Shown here in pieces: positions 51,769 to 59,964 of a stretch of 64,000 nucleotides of DNA. Position 1 is the stretch's first letter; each line of letters opens with the position of its first letter. The notes below the pieces were generated by a model, which searched no databases, had not been told where the DNA came from, and saw only the letters and a list, made by a program, of their open reading frames with translations. The stretch lies in contig JBNKNO010000001.1 of the NCBI GenBank assembly GCA_050293885.1, positions 1 through 64,000 of the forward strand. The letters are read 5' to 3'. This DNA is from Nitrogeniibacter sp050293885 (GTDB taxonomy: Bacteria > Pseudomonadota > Gammaproteobacteria > Burkholderiales > Rhodocyclaceae). The position numbers and the translations under genes are program-made.

Positions 51769-52647
51769 ATGATTACCGGATCCATTGTCGCCATCGTCAC
51801 GCCCATGCATGACGACGGCAGTCTCGATTTCGACAGCCTGCGCAAGTTGATCGACTTTCATGTCGATCAGGGCACCGACGGCATTGTCATCGTCGGTACT
51901 TCGGGCGAGTCGCCGACGGTCGATATCGACGAGCACTGCGAGCTCATTCGCGTAACGGTCGGCCACGCTGCCGGACGCGTGCCCGTGATTGCAGGCGTGG
52001 GCGCCAATTCCACCGCCGAAGCCGTCGAACTGACCCGTTTTGCCCGCAAGGCCGGTGCCGACGCGGGTCTGTCCGTCGTGCCTTACTACAACAAGCCGGG
52101 GCAAGAGGGGCTGTACCAGCACTTCAAGGCCATTGCCGAAGCCGACGATCTGCCGATCCTGCTCTACAACGTGCCGGGTCGTACGGTGGCCGATCTGTCG
52201 AACGATACCGCGCTGCGTCTGGCGCAGATTCCGAACATCATCGGCATCAAGGACGCCACCGGCAGCATCGAGCGTATTTGCGATCTGGTCGCGCGTGCGC
52301 CGGCCGACTTCGCGCTCTACACGGGTGACGACATGAGCACCTTGGCGTTTCTGCTCATGGGCGGGCACGGCTGCATTTCGGTGACCGCCAACGTTGCCCC
52401 GAAGATGATGCACGACATGTGCGTTGCCGCCATGGACGGCGACGTGGCGACCGCGCGTGCCATCAATCGCCGTCTGCTCGGTTTGCACAAGCATCTGTTC
52501 TGCGAAGCCAACCCTATTCCGGTGAAGTGGGCGGTGGCGGAAATGGGCTTGGTGGGTCACGCCATGCGCCTGCCCATGACGCCGCTCGACCCCTCGAATC
52601 ACGAATGCGTCCGCGGTGCCATGCGAGACGCAGGTCTGATCAGCTAA
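51769..52647 (+). CDS. dapA: 4-hydroxy-tetrahydrodipicolinate synthase
   Basis: A 292-residue lysine/diaminopimelate pathway enzyme condensing pyruvate and aspartate semialdehyde. The ATG at 51769 gives the exact family length and conserved start MITGSIVAIVTPM. GTSGESPTVD, VVPYYNKPGQEGLYQHF (with the conserved tyrosine), NVPGRTVADL and the Schiff-base lysine in IIGIKDATGSIER are intact. The ribosome site is weak. bamC follows after 22 bases. Confidence 0.97.
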   Translation: MITGSIVAIVTPMHDDGSLDFDSLRKLIDFHVDQGTDGIVIVGTSGESPTVDIDEHCELIRVTVGHAAGRVPVIAGVGANSTAEAVELTRFARKAGADAGLSVVPYYNKPGQEGLYQHFKAIAEADDLPILLYNVPGRTVADLSNDTALRLAQIPNIIGIKDATGSIERICDLVARAPADFALYTGDDMSTLAFLLMGGHGCISVTANVAPKMMHDMCVAAMDGDVATARAINRRLLGLHKHLFCEANPIPVKWAVAEMGLVGHAMRLPMTPLDPSNHECVRGAMRDAGLIS

Positions 52648-52669
52648 TCCACTAAAGGTATCCATCACG

Positions 52670-53812
52670 ATGGTGCGACATCATTTCGCGACTTTTTTTG
52701 CGTGTGTGCTCAGCCTGGCCATTGCCGGTTGCAGTGCGCTCGAAACCAAGAAAATCGACTACAAGAGCGCCGGTTCCGCCCCGACGCTCGAGGTGCCGCC
52801 GGATCTGACCGAGCCCTCGCAATCCGATCGTTATGCGCTGCCCGAAACCGGTAGCCGTGGTTCGGCCACCTTGTCCACCTATACCGAGGAGCGCAAGCTC
52901 AAGCCCGGCGCAGGCGAAGGGCGTGATGTGCTGGTCAAGTCCGACACCATCCGTGTCCAGCGCGCGGGTGACGAGCGTTGGTTGGTCATCAGCGGCATGA
53001 ATGCCGATGACTTGTGGCCCAAGCTGCGCAACTTCTGGATCGAGATGGGTTTCGTGCTCAATATCGATTCGCCGTCCATTGGCGTGATGGAAACCGACTG
53101 GGCCGAGGACCGCGCCAAGTTGCCGCAGGACTTCATCCGCCAGACCATCGGCCGTGTGCTCGATGGTCTGTACTCGGTGCCGGAGCGCGACAAATTCCGC
53201 ACGCGCATCGAGCCGGGTGAGAAGGCCGGAACGCTCGACGTCTTTGTCAGCCATCGCGGCATGGTCGAGATCTACCAGAATGAGTCCGAGGACACGACTA
53301 TCTGGCAGCCGCGTCCGGCCGATCCGGAGCTCGAGGCGGAGATGATTCGCCGCATGATGGTCTATCTGGGCGCTGAGGAAGCCTACGCCGAGTCGCAGGC
53401 CGCAGTGGCACCGCGCGCCGAGCGCGCCGCCATCGAAAAGCAGAATGGCGCGACCACCCTCAAGGTGGATGACACTTACGCACGTGCCTGGCGCCGTGTG
53501 GGCCTGGCGCTCGATCGCATCGGTTTCACCGTGCAGGATCGCAACCGCGCCGACGGCGTGTATTTCGTGCGCTACATCGACCCGCAAGTCGACAATGCAT
53601 CGAAGCGTGAGAAGAGCTGGCTCTCCAGTCTGGCCTTCTGGCGCAGCGACGATGACAAGAAAACCGCCGAGGCCGGCAGCGAGTACCGTATTCAGGTCTC
53701 CGATGCCGGCAACGACACCGCGCGCGTGCGTGTGCTGACCCGTGAAGGCGGCGTCGATACCTCCGACACCTCGGCCAAAATCATCCAGCTACTGCACGGG
53801 CAGTTGAAGTAA
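52670..53812 (+). CDS. bamC: Outer membrane assembly lipoprotein BamC
   Basis: A 380-residue lipoprotein (lipobox LAIAGC, Cys about 21) with the long N-terminal flexible segment that binds BamD (KIDYKSAGSAPTLEVPPDLT) and two helix-grip domains (about 85-200 and 255-375). BamC is an accessory of the beta-barrel assembly machine. The dapA-bamC order is conserved from E. coli to betaproteobacteria. An MBL hydrolase gene starts seven bases after its stop. Confidence 0.92.
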   Translation: MVRHHFATFFACVLSLAIAGCSALETKKIDYKSAGSAPTLEVPPDLTEPSQSDRYALPETGSRGSATLSTYTEERKLKPGAGEGRDVLVKSDTIRVQRAGDERWLVISGMNADDLWPKLRNFWIEMGFVLNIDSPSIGVMETDWAEDRAKLPQDFIRQTIGRVLDGLYSVPERDKFRTRIEPGEKAGTLDVFVSHRGMVEIYQNESEDTTIWQPRPADPELEAEMIRRMMVYLGAEEAYAESQAAVAPRAERAAIEKQNGATTLKVDDTYARAWRRVGLALDRIGFTVQDRNRADGVYFVRYIDPQVDNASKREKSWLSSLAFWRSDDDKKTAEAGSEYRIQVSDAGNDTARVRVLTREGGVDTSDTSAKIIQLLHGQLK

Positions 53813-53819
53813 TTACGTC

Positions 53820-54593
53820 GTGATCCGGTTTGTCTCGCTGGGCAGCGGGAGCAAGGGCAACGCGCTTCTGGTGCACGCCGGGACGACCCGGGTTCTGATC
53901 GATTGTGGTTTTGGCGTGCGGGCACTGGCCGAGCGGCTCGCACGCGTCGGTGTCGTGCCAGAGCAGCTCGACGCCGTCTTTGTGACCCACGAACACAGTG
54001 ATCATGTCGCTGGGCTTGCGGCGCTGCAACGGCGCACTGGCTGCCCCATCTACGCGACCGCCGGCACGCTGGATGCCGTCTCGCGTCGGCAGCGGCTGAT
54101 CGGTTCGCAGCGGCGGATCAAACGTGGCGTCTCCGTCGCGATCGGCGATTTGCTGATTCACCCATACGAAGTGCCCCACGATGCAGCCGAACCGGTTCAG
54201 TTCGTCATCAGTGATGGCGCCGCGCGTCTTGGCGTGCTCACGGATGCCGGCCGTGTGACCGATCACATGTTTGACGCGCTCAGTGGCTGCGAGGGCCTGG
54301 TCCTCGAGTTCAACCACGATCTTGCGATGTTGCGTGGTGGCCCGTATCCGCATTTTCTCAAACAGCGGATTGCGGGGGAGTACGGGCATCTGGACAACGA
54401 TATGGCCGCCGACCTGTTGGCCCGACTTGCGCATACGCGCTTGCAACAGGTGCTCGGCGCGCATCTGAGTGAGCAGAACAACCGACCGGCGTTGGTGTGT
54501 GCCGCAATGGCGGGTGCGCTTGGTGCGCGTGCGTCCGAGATGCGTTTGGCCAGTCAGCAGGCGGGGTCGGACTGGTTGGTGGTCGGTGGCTGA
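53820..54593 (+). CDS. Metallo-beta-lactamase-fold hydrolase (YycJ/WalJ-like)
   Basis: A 257-residue protein starting at GTG 53820. RFVSLGSGSKGNALLV, the dinuclear metal motif VTHEHSDHVAG, LGVLTDAGRV, LEFNHD, and a late H-containing HLSEQNN fit the YycJ/WalJ branch, some of which have 5'-exonuclease activity on DNA. Function here is not known. Cotranscribed with dapA and bamC and followed by a terminator. Confidence 0.9.
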   Translation: MIRFVSLGSGSKGNALLVHAGTTRVLIDCGFGVRALAERLARVGVVPEQLDAVFVTHEHSDHVAGLAALQRRTGCPIYATAGTLDAVSRRQRLIGSQRRIKRGVSVAIGDLLIHPYEVPHDAAEPVQFVISDGAARLGVLTDAGRVTDHMFDALSGCEGLVLEFNHDLAMLRGGPYPHFLKQRIAGEYGHLDNDMAADLLARLAHTRLQQVLGAHLSEQNNRPALVCAAMAGALGARASEMRLASQQAGSDWLVVGG

Positions 54594-54612
54594 GTTCGTG
54601 GTCAGTCAATAA

Positions 54613-54639
54613 AAAAGGCCGGCTTGTCGCCGGCCTTTT
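54613..54639. terminator. Bidirectional terminator between MBL hydrolase and repeat lipoprotein genes
   Basis: AAAAGGCCGGC (54613-54623) pairs perfectly with GCCGGCCTTTT (54629-54639) around a five-base loop, between convergent genes. Confidence 0.92.
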
Positions 54640-54657
54640 CCAGCAAGCGCGAAACGC

Positions 54658-55062
54658 TTACTTCTGCTCTTCCATGGCAGCTTTCTTGGCGGCTTCGACC
54701 GCGTCAGCTGCGCTTTCCTTGGCGGCCTCGACGGCTTCGCCAGCGGCTTCCTTGGCGTTGGCAGCGGCTTCGCTGGTGGCTTCCACTGCAGCGGAGGCGC
54801 CTTCCTTGGCTGCTTCCATGGCGTCACCGGCGGCTTCCTTGGTGGCTTCCATTGCGTCGCCTGCAGCTTCCTTGGTGGCTTCTGCCGCGTTGCTGGCAGC
54901 TTCCGAGGTTGCGGCAGCGGTTTCTTTCGCGGCTTCGGTCGCAGCGCTTGCCGCTTCCTTGGCAGCTTCGACGGCGCTGGTGGCGGGTGCGGACTCTTCC
55001 TTCTGACCGCAGGCGGACACGGCGAGTGCGACGAGCGCAGCGACGAGGAGAGATTGTTTCAT
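54658..55062 (-). CDS. Lipoprotein with nine undecapeptide repeats
   Basis: A 134-residue lipoprotein: signal and lipobox VSAC (Cys18), then a short spacer. Residues 32-130 form exactly nine consecutive 11-residue units, mostly of the type EAAxxAxEAxK (for example EAAGDAMEATK, EAAGDAMEAAK), ending EEQK. The register suits a long amphipathic alpha helix, as in LEA proteins and apolipoproteins. The likely location is the periplasmic face of a membrane, with possible stress-protective or lipid-binding roles. The family is not recognised. ATG 55062 has AGGAGAG upstream. Confidence 0.8.
   Translation of the reverse strand: MKQSLLVAALVALAVSACGQKEESAPATSAVEAAKEAASAATEAAKETAAATSEAASNAAEATKEAAGDAMEATKEAAGDAMEAAKEGASAAVEATSEAAANAKEAAGEAVEAAKESAADAVEAAKKAAMEEQK
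54673..54969 (-). repeat. Nine tandem 33-bp coding repeats
   Basis: DNA coding for residues 32-130 of the lipoprotein, in nine in-frame 33-base units without interruptions. Adjacent units 4 and 5 differ by one residue, pointing to recent duplication; others are diverged. Confidence 0.8.
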
Positions 55063-55195
55063 GGGTCTGATTCCTCTCAAGCAATAAACTTGTGTTGTTG
55101 TGTGATGTGCAAGTGCAGCATCGGGCAGCAATACTAGCATGCGAGATTGGTGATTTGGATGCAGCGTTGCGGGCGCGCAACAGATGTTTACCGGC

Positions 55196-55684
55196 TCAAA
55201 GGCCAAGAACCGCGCCGATGTTGGCGTTGCTGGCGGCTGCCCAAATTGTTTCAAGTTGTGGGAGATAGCGCCCCGCATCGGCCGGATCGTTGAGCATGAG
55301 GCGTGCCCGCGGATGGTCGAACTGCGGGCGTACGAAACTGTTTTGTTGGTCGCAAACGACGAGGCTGCGATCGAGTGCGCTCGCGTGGTGCGCTGCGGCG
55401 ACGCGCACGCTCGCGATATGGCTGTAGTCGACAAGCAGCTGGCGCGTGCGGGGCATGTGGGTGAGCAGCTGCCGGGTGTCGCGCACCACCAGTCTGATCG
55501 CGTCCGGGGGCAGACGCCGGAGGCATCGCAGCAGGCGGTCCGGCAAGTCGTTGCGCTCGAGGTGGATGCCGCTCAGATCATGATCGACGACGATCAGTGT
55601 CCGCGTCGTGCCGTCGAGCAACTCGGCCCAGGCGGCGTAGCCGTCGGCCCAGGTATCGATCTGGCGGTGTTCCTTTTCGTCCAT
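55196..55684 (-). CDS. Unknown protein downstream of RoxA
   Basis: A 162-residue soluble protein. The visible strands RTLIVVDHDLSGIHLER, IRLVVRDTRQLLT, and RSLVVCDQQNSFVRPQFDHPRARLMLND suggest a phospholipase-D-like or DUF7931-type alpha/beta fold, without HKD motifs. It starts three bases after the roxA stop, so is cotranscribed. No function can be assigned. The 133 bases between its stop and the repeat-lipoprotein start show nothing notable. Confidence 0.7.
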   Translation of the reverse strand: MDEKEHRQIDTWADGYAAWAELLDGTTRTLIVVDHDLSGIHLERNDLPDRLLRCLRRLPPDAIRLVVRDTRQLLTHMPRTRQLLVDYSHIASVRVAAAHHASALDRSLVVCDQQNSFVRPQFDHPRARLMLNDPADAGRYLPQLETIWAAASNANIGAVLGL

Positions 55685-55687
55685 CGT

Positions 55688-56812
55688 TCACGGCGCTGCA
55701 TGGGCGAAGCCATCGCCATACCATGCGAACAGGGACGCGCGGCCGTCCGCACTCAGGGCGCCATAGCGGTCGCCATCAAGCCGCCGTTCGTGGGCGAGTT
55801 GGCGCAGTGCGTCGCGGTCCTGCTTGGCGACGGGCTGTCTTTCGCCATTGAGATAGAAGTTTCCCTTGTGAAAGAGCAGGTTGCTGCGCACATCGAGGCG
55901 CACGCCGTGCTTTTGGGCGCGGGCGTTGAATTGCCGCTTCGATAGCGGTGTTTCGGGCGGATCGAAGAACACGCCCGGCTTGGGCTCGCTCAGGTAGTGG
56001 CCGAGAAAATCGGCCACGTCGCGACGTTTCGAGCGCGCCTGGCGAATCATTTCGCTCACCTGATCGACCATGTCGCCGCTGATCCGGGCGCTGTTTCGCT
56101 GATATTTCAGGTCCGGATCGCGGTACAAACCGTCCACGCAAACGCGCTCCTGCAGATAGGCGAAGAACTCGCTGACCAACTCGTTGGCGCTCGGTGAGCG
56201 AAAGCCGATGGAGTAGGTCATGCACTCGCCGATGGCCACGCCGTTGTGCGCCCATTCCGGCGGCAGGTAGAGCATGTCGCCGGCCTCGAGTACCCACTCC
56301 CGATCCGGTTTGAAACGCTCCAGGATCTTGAGCGGCGCATCTTCGATGACGGTGCGATCCGCCTGATTGCTGATCTGCCAGCGTCGTTGCCCCATGCCCT
56401 GTAGCAGAAACACGTCGTAATCGTCGAAGTGCGGGCCGACCCCGCCGCCATCGATGGCATAGCTGATCATGAGGTCGTCCAGACGACTTTGAGGAATGAA
56501 GTCGAACTGGCGCATCAGCGCGTCAGCGGCCTCGTCCCACAGGTTCACACCCTGGACGAGCACCGTCCACGGATAGGCTTTTCGACGCAGATCGTTGACG
56601 CGCTGGGGGCCTTCGCGCACGGCCCATCCATCCGGGCCATGGCTGACGAGCCGCGATTCGACGTCTTCATCGCGCGCGAGCTGGAACAGCCGATCGCGGG
56701 TGATCGGGCCTTCAAACCCCGGCACGGCCTGTCGGATCAGCAGCGGCTTCTTCTGCCAATATTTGCTCAGGAATTCCTTGGGCGTGAGCTCGCCCAGCAG
56801 TCGTGTGTCCAT
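55688..56812 (-). CDS. roxA: JmjC/cupin oxygenase, ribosomal protein L16 arginine hydroxylase family
   Basis: A 374-residue Fe(II)/2-oxoglutarate oxygenase like E. coli YcfD/RoxA, which hydroxylates Arg81 of ribosomal protein L16. N-terminal LTPKEFLSKYWQKKPLLIRQA, iron ligands in GVGPHFDDYDVFLLQ (HxD), and EWAHNGVAIGECMTYSIGFRSPS (second His) are present. A winged-helix C-terminal region (about 275-374) follows. Substrate assignment is by similarity. Confidence 0.92.
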   Translation of the reverse strand: MDTRLLGELTPKEFLSKYWQKKPLLIRQAVPGFEGPITRDRLFQLARDEDVESRLVSHGPDGWAVREGPQRVNDLRRKAYPWTVLVQGVNLWDEAADALMRQFDFIPQSRLDDLMISYAIDGGGVGPHFDDYDVFLLQGMGQRRWQISNQADRTVIEDAPLKILERFKPDREWVLEAGDMLYLPPEWAHNGVAIGECMTYSIGFRSPSANELVSEFFAYLQERVCVDGLYRDPDLKYQRNSARISGDMVDQVSEMIRQARSKRRDVADFLGHYLSEPKPGVFFDPPETPLSKRQFNARAQKHGVRLDVRSNLLFHKGNFYLNGERQPVAKQDRDALRQLAHERRLDGDRYGALSADGRASLFAWYGDGFAHAAP

Positions 56813-56859
56813 GGGTGAATGTTAGCCGTTTGGCGCCATGCGCGGGAGGGGGCAGAGGA

Positions 56860-56887
56860 TTGCCGTTGTGCTTTTGGCCGCTAAAAT
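56860..56887 (+). promoter_or_regulatory. Candidate sigma-70 promoter for rlmD
   Basis: TTGCCG (56860-56865) and TAAAAT (56882-56887) are separated by 16 bases, 28 bases before the rlmD ATG. Confidence 0.5.
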
Positions 56888-56914
56888 AGCGCCTTTTCAC
56901 ATTTGCGCTGACTC

Positions 56915-58216
56915 ATGCCAATCGCTCGCATCGAATCGCTGGACCACGACGGTCAGGGCGTTGCCCGTTCGCCCGAGGGGAAGACCCTGTTCGTCGAGGG
57001 CGCGCTGCCGGGCGAGCAGGTCGGCTACTCGGTGTTTCGCGAGAAACCACGCTTCGCGTGCGCTCAGGTGGAGCGTGTCATCGAGGCCAGCGCGTTACGG
57101 GTCGTGCCACGTTGCGCGTTCTTTGCCGAGTGCGGCGGCTGCAGCATGCAGCACCTGGATGCGTCCGCCCAGGCTGCCGTCAAGCAGCGCGTCCTCGAAG
57201 ACGCCTTGTGGCATCAGGCCCGGCTGCGGCCCGGCATCGTCTACCCGGCCATCGTCGGTCCCGCCTGGCACTATCGCGACCGCGCGCGCTTGAGCGTGCG
57301 GCGGGTTGAGCGCCTGGGGGGCATGTTGATCGGCTTTCACGCGCGGCGCAGTAGCTACATTGCCGATATACGGTCGTGTCAGGTGCTGCCGCAGCGGATA
57401 TCCGATCTGCTGATGCCGTTGCGCGAATTGATCGGGAAGTCGTCGGTGGCCGACCGGCTGCCGAAGATCGAGCTGGCAGTGGGTGACGATGTGACGGTAC
57501 TGGTGTTCCGCATTCTCGCGCCGCTCACCCCTTCGGACGAGCGCCTGTTCCGGCAGTTCTCCGAAACACACGGGATTCAGGTGTGGCTGCAGCCGGACGG
57601 CCCCGAGACGGCCTATCGCTTGCATCCGGTCGATGCGCCGGCACTGACCTATACCGCGCCGGAATTCAATCTGCGCTACGCCTTCGCGCCCACGGACTTC
57701 ACCCAGGTGAACGTCCATATCAATCGTCTGCTGTTGCGGCGAGCCATGCAATTGCTCGATCCGCAGCCCGGCGAGCGCGTTGGTGATCTGTTTTGCGGGT
57801 TGGGCAATTTCAGCCTGCCAATCGCGCGGCGGGGCGCACACGTGGTGGGTGTCGAGGGCAGTGATGCGCTGGTCCGGCGCGCCCGGGAAAATGCCGCAGC
57901 CAACGGCTTGGCGGCGCTGAGTGCATTCTACGAAGCCAATCTGTTCGAGGCGACGGAAGACAGCATCGAGGCTCTGGGGCCGCTCGACAAACTGCTCATC
58001 GATCCGCCGCGTGAAGGTGCAATTGCCGTGGTCCGGGCGCTGGGCGCCGATGCGCCGCGTCGCATCGTGTATGTCTCGTGCAACCCGGCCACGCTCGCGC
58101 GCGATGCCGGCGTGCTGGTGCATGACAAGGGCTATCGCCTGGCGGGTGCCGGCATCGCCAACATGTTTCCGCAAACCTCGCATGTGGAATCCATTGCGCT
58201 GTTCGAGCGGGACTGA
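56915..58216 (+). CDS. rlmD: 23S rRNA (uracil-1939-C5)-methyltransferase
   Basis: A 433-residue RNA methyltransferase (formerly RumA). A TRAM domain (about 1-55, RIESLDHDGQGVAR), [4Fe-4S] cysteines in CAFFAECGGCSMQHL, SAM motif VGDLFCGLGNFSLPIA, and catalytic nucleophile Cys in YVSCNPATLARD are intact. The ATG at 56915 has no strong ribosome site but fits the conserved start. The tRNA-Ser gene follows. Confidence 0.94.
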   Translation: MPIARIESLDHDGQGVARSPEGKTLFVEGALPGEQVGYSVFREKPRFACAQVERVIEASALRVVPRCAFFAECGGCSMQHLDASAQAAVKQRVLEDALWHQARLRPGIVYPAIVGPAWHYRDRARLSVRRVERLGGMLIGFHARRSSYIADIRSCQVLPQRISDLLMPLRELIGKSSVADRLPKIELAVGDDVTVLVFRILAPLTPSDERLFRQFSETHGIQVWLQPDGPETAYRLHPVDAPALTYTAPEFNLRYAFAPTDFTQVNVHINRLLLRRAMQLLDPQPGERVGDLFCGLGNFSLPIARRGAHVVGVEGSDALVRRARENAAANGLAALSAFYEANLFEATEDSIEALGPLDKLLIDPPREGAIAVVRALGADAPRRIVYVSCNPATLARDAGVLVHDKGYRLAGAGIANMFPQTSHVESIALFERD

Positions 58217-58241
58217 CGAAAACCGGTGCATGCGCTATACT
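58213..58241 (+). promoter_or_regulatory. Promoter for tRNA-Ser
   Basis: CTGACG (58213-58218, overlapping the rlmD stop) and TATACT (58236-58241) are separated by 17 bases, about 34 bases before the tRNA. Confidence 0.55.
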
Positions 58242-58274
58242 CGCGCCGCGTCTGCTCATCGTGGCAGGTGCTCC

Positions 58275-58362
58275 GGAAGCTTGGCAGAGTGGTCGAATGC
58301 ACCGGTCTTGAAAACCGGCATACCGCAAGGTATCCAGGGTTCGAATCCCTGAGCTTCCGCCA
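58275..58362 (+). tRNA. tRNA-Ser (UGA anticodon)
   Basis: An 88-base class II tRNA with encoded CCA. The acceptor GGAAGCT (58275-58281) pairs with AGCTTCC (58352-58358), followed by G-CCA. The anticodon arm CCGGT-CTTGAAA-ACCGG places TGA at 58309-58311. A long variable arm (ATACCGCAAGGTAT region) and TTCGAAT T-loop confirm serine type. Confidence 0.97.
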
Positions 58363-58369
58363 AATCGTG

Positions 58370-58398
58370 AAACCCGCCCCTGTCGGCGGGTTTTTTTT
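58370..58398 (+). terminator. Terminator after tRNA-Ser
   Basis: AAACCCGCC (58370-58378) pairs with GGCGGGTTT (58385-58393), continuing into a total run of eight Ts. Confidence 0.93.
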
Positions 58399-58405
58399 GC
58401 CGGCG

Positions 58406-58810
58406 TCAGATGTGGCTGTACATGCCTTCGAGCACCAGATCGGTAAAACTGACGATGCCGACGACCTTGCCGTTGTCCACCACTGGCGCGCGTGACAGCT
58501 CGAAACGGTTGAACAGGCGGGCGCAGTAACGGATGTCCATGGCCGGGTCGACGGTGATGACCGGTTTGGCCATGATTTCATAGACGTTGACGCGCTCCGG
58601 TGAGCGGTCCTCACCCAGCACGCGGCGGGCGATGTCGGAGACCAGCAGCATGCCGTATTCGTCGTCGTCGTGGCGTTTGTCGACGATCAGCCCCTCGACA
58701 CGGAGGCGTTTCATTTCCTGCAGCGCTTCGGTGATCGTGGCCATGCCGTCGATGGTGTGGATGCCCGCCTGCATGACGTCGCTGACGCGCACGATGTCAT
58801 TCGTGCTCAT
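58406..58810 (-). CDS. CBS-pair protein of the DUF1538/PII-like locus
   Basis: A 134-residue protein with a perfect GGAGGAG ribosome site before ATG 58810. It consists almost entirely of two CBS repeats (about 8-65 and 75-130; VEGLIVDKRHDDDEYGMLLVSDIA, SRAPVVDNGKVVGIVSFTDLVLEG), which usually bind adenine nucleotides or SAM. It overlaps the PII-like gene by four bases, as the fourth gene of the DUF1538-DUF1538-PII operon. It is likely a nucleotide-sensing regulator of the membrane pair. Confidence 0.9.
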   Translation of the reverse strand: MSTNDIVRVSDVMQAGIHTIDGMATITEALQEMKRLRVEGLIVDKRHDDDEYGMLLVSDIARRVLGEDRSPERVNVYEIMAKPVITVDPAMDIRYCARLFNRFELSRAPVVDNGKVVGIVSFTDLVLEGMYSHI

Positions 58811-59157
58811 ATTTTCTCCTCCACGGCGTTCGTGAGTTCCTTCATTTGACGGGTGACGCCCACCGCGTCTTCCACATCGATCTGGAAGGCGATGCCGGTG
58901 CCGGGTTTGGCATCGAACTCGCCTTTGATCTCGATGGTTTCGAGAATTTTCCGGCTCAGGTGCTCCTCGACCAGAAACAGCAGCATGTCGCGCTGGGTTT
59001 CGAGCGACAGGCCGAAGAAGGTCTTGGTCTTCTGCAGCCCTTCGCCGCGCGCCTGGTTGATGACGGTGCAACCGGTAGCGCCAGACTCGCGGGCGGCTTT
59101 CATGACCGCGTCGGTCTTGTCGTCTTCGACAAGTGCGATCAGCAGTTTGAAGTGCAT
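58807..59157 (-). CDS. PII-like nitrogen-regulator family protein
   Basis: A 116-residue PII-fold protein (MHFKLLIALVEDDKTDAVMKAARESGATGCTVINQARGEG... opening; the C-terminal PGTGIAFQIDVEDAVGV strand is typical). The T-loop region RGEGLQKTKTFFG lacks the Tyr uridylylated in GlnB, so it is a PII-like sensor rather than GlnB/GlnK. Such proteins bind nucleotides and gate partner membrane transporters. Located between DUF1538 and CBS genes (three bases after the former). Confidence 0.85.
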   Translation of the reverse strand: MHFKLLIALVEDDKTDAVMKAARESGATGCTVINQARGEGLQKTKTFFGLSLETQRDMLLFLVEEHLSRKILETIEIKGEFDAKPGTGIAFQIDVEDAVGVTRQMKELTNAVEEKI

Positions 59158-59160
59158 GGG

Positions 59161-59964
59161 TCAGTATCTCCTTTCTTCTTCGGCCTGTGCCGCGAGTTGG
59201 CGGCGGGCCCGCCATTCGGATAGTTGGGCGTAGGCCATGACGGTCATGATGGGGAACAGGCTGGCAAAGGCGATGAGGCCAAAGCCGTCGAGCATGACGC
59301 TGCGCCCGGGGACGGTGCCGGCGAGGCCGAGGCCGAGCGCGGTCACCAACGGGACGGTCACGGTCGAGGTGGTCACGCCGCCGGAGTCGTAGGNNNNNNN
59401 NNNNNNNNNNNNNNNNNNNNNNNNNNNNNNNNNNNNNNNNNNNNNNNNNNNNNNNNNNNNNNNNNNNNNNNNNNNNNNNNNNNNNNNNNNNNNNNNNNNN
59501 NNNNNNNNNNNNNNNNNNNNNNNNNNNNNNNNNNNNNNNNNNNNNNNNNNNNNNNNNNNNNNNNNNNNNNNNNNNNNNNNNNNNNNNNNNNNNNNNNNNN
59601 NNNNNNNNNNNNNNNNNNNNNNNNNNNNNNNNNNNNNNNNNNNNNNNNNNNNNNNNNNNNNNNNNNNNNNNNNNNNNNNNNNNNNNNNNNNNNNNNNGTG
59701 CTCGAGGCCGCCGAAGAGGAAGACCGGGTCGGTCAATTGTTTCGCCATGAGCTTGCCGAGCGGGAACAGCGCCTGATCCAGCCCCTGGAGAAACAGCGCG
59801 AGACCGACGAGCACATAGACGAAGCCGATGAGCACGCTTTTGAGCTGAGGGATCGGTTTGCGGATGACCAGCAACTGGAAGCCGAAGATGATGGCGGCGA
59901 TGGGCAGTACGTCGAGCGCCGTGGTCGCGACGCTGTGACTGAAGTTGAGCAGCCGGTCGATCAT
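59161..59964 (-). CDS. DUF1538 membrane protein, copy 2 (interrupted by assembly gap)
   Basis: A 267-residue (as drawn) multi-helix membrane protein. Visible parts are the N-terminal helices (LDVLPIAAIIFGFQLLVIRKPI; LIGFVYVLVGLALFLQGLDQALFPLG) and, after the gap, YDSGGVTTSTVTVPLVTALGLGL with DGFGLIAFASLFPI. About 101 residues are hidden. The neighbouring paralogue has about 97 residues in the same interval, so the gap size is realistic. The basic tail (RARRQLAAQAEEERRY) is extra. It overlaps copy 1 by one base. It is probably half of a heteromeric transporter. Confidence 0.88.
   Translation of the reverse strand: MIDRLLNFSHSVATTALDVLPIAAIIFGFQLLVIRKPIPQLKSVLIGFVYVLVGLALFLQGLDQALFPLGKLMAKQLTDPVFLFGGLEHXXXXXXXXXXXXXXXXXXXXXXXXXXXXXXXXXXXXXXXXXXXXXXXXXXXXXXXXXXXXXXXXXXXXXXXXXXXXXXXXXXXXXXXXXXXXXXXXXXXXXXYDSGGVTTSTVTVPLVTALGLGLAGTVPGRSVMLDGFGLIAFASLFPIMTVMAYAQLSEWRARRQLAAQAEEERRY
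59394..59697. other. Assembly gap (304 N) inside a DUF1538 gene
   Basis: A run of 304 Ns within the second DUF1538 gene. Reading frame is kept on both sides. The gap falls in a gene that has a close paralogue directly upstream, so repeat similarity may have broken the assembly. Confidence 0.97.

Noticed and set aside
54673..54969. Possible CRISPR-like repeat array
   Set aside because: The 33-base units are contiguous, in frame and code for a helical protein repeat; there are no spacers.
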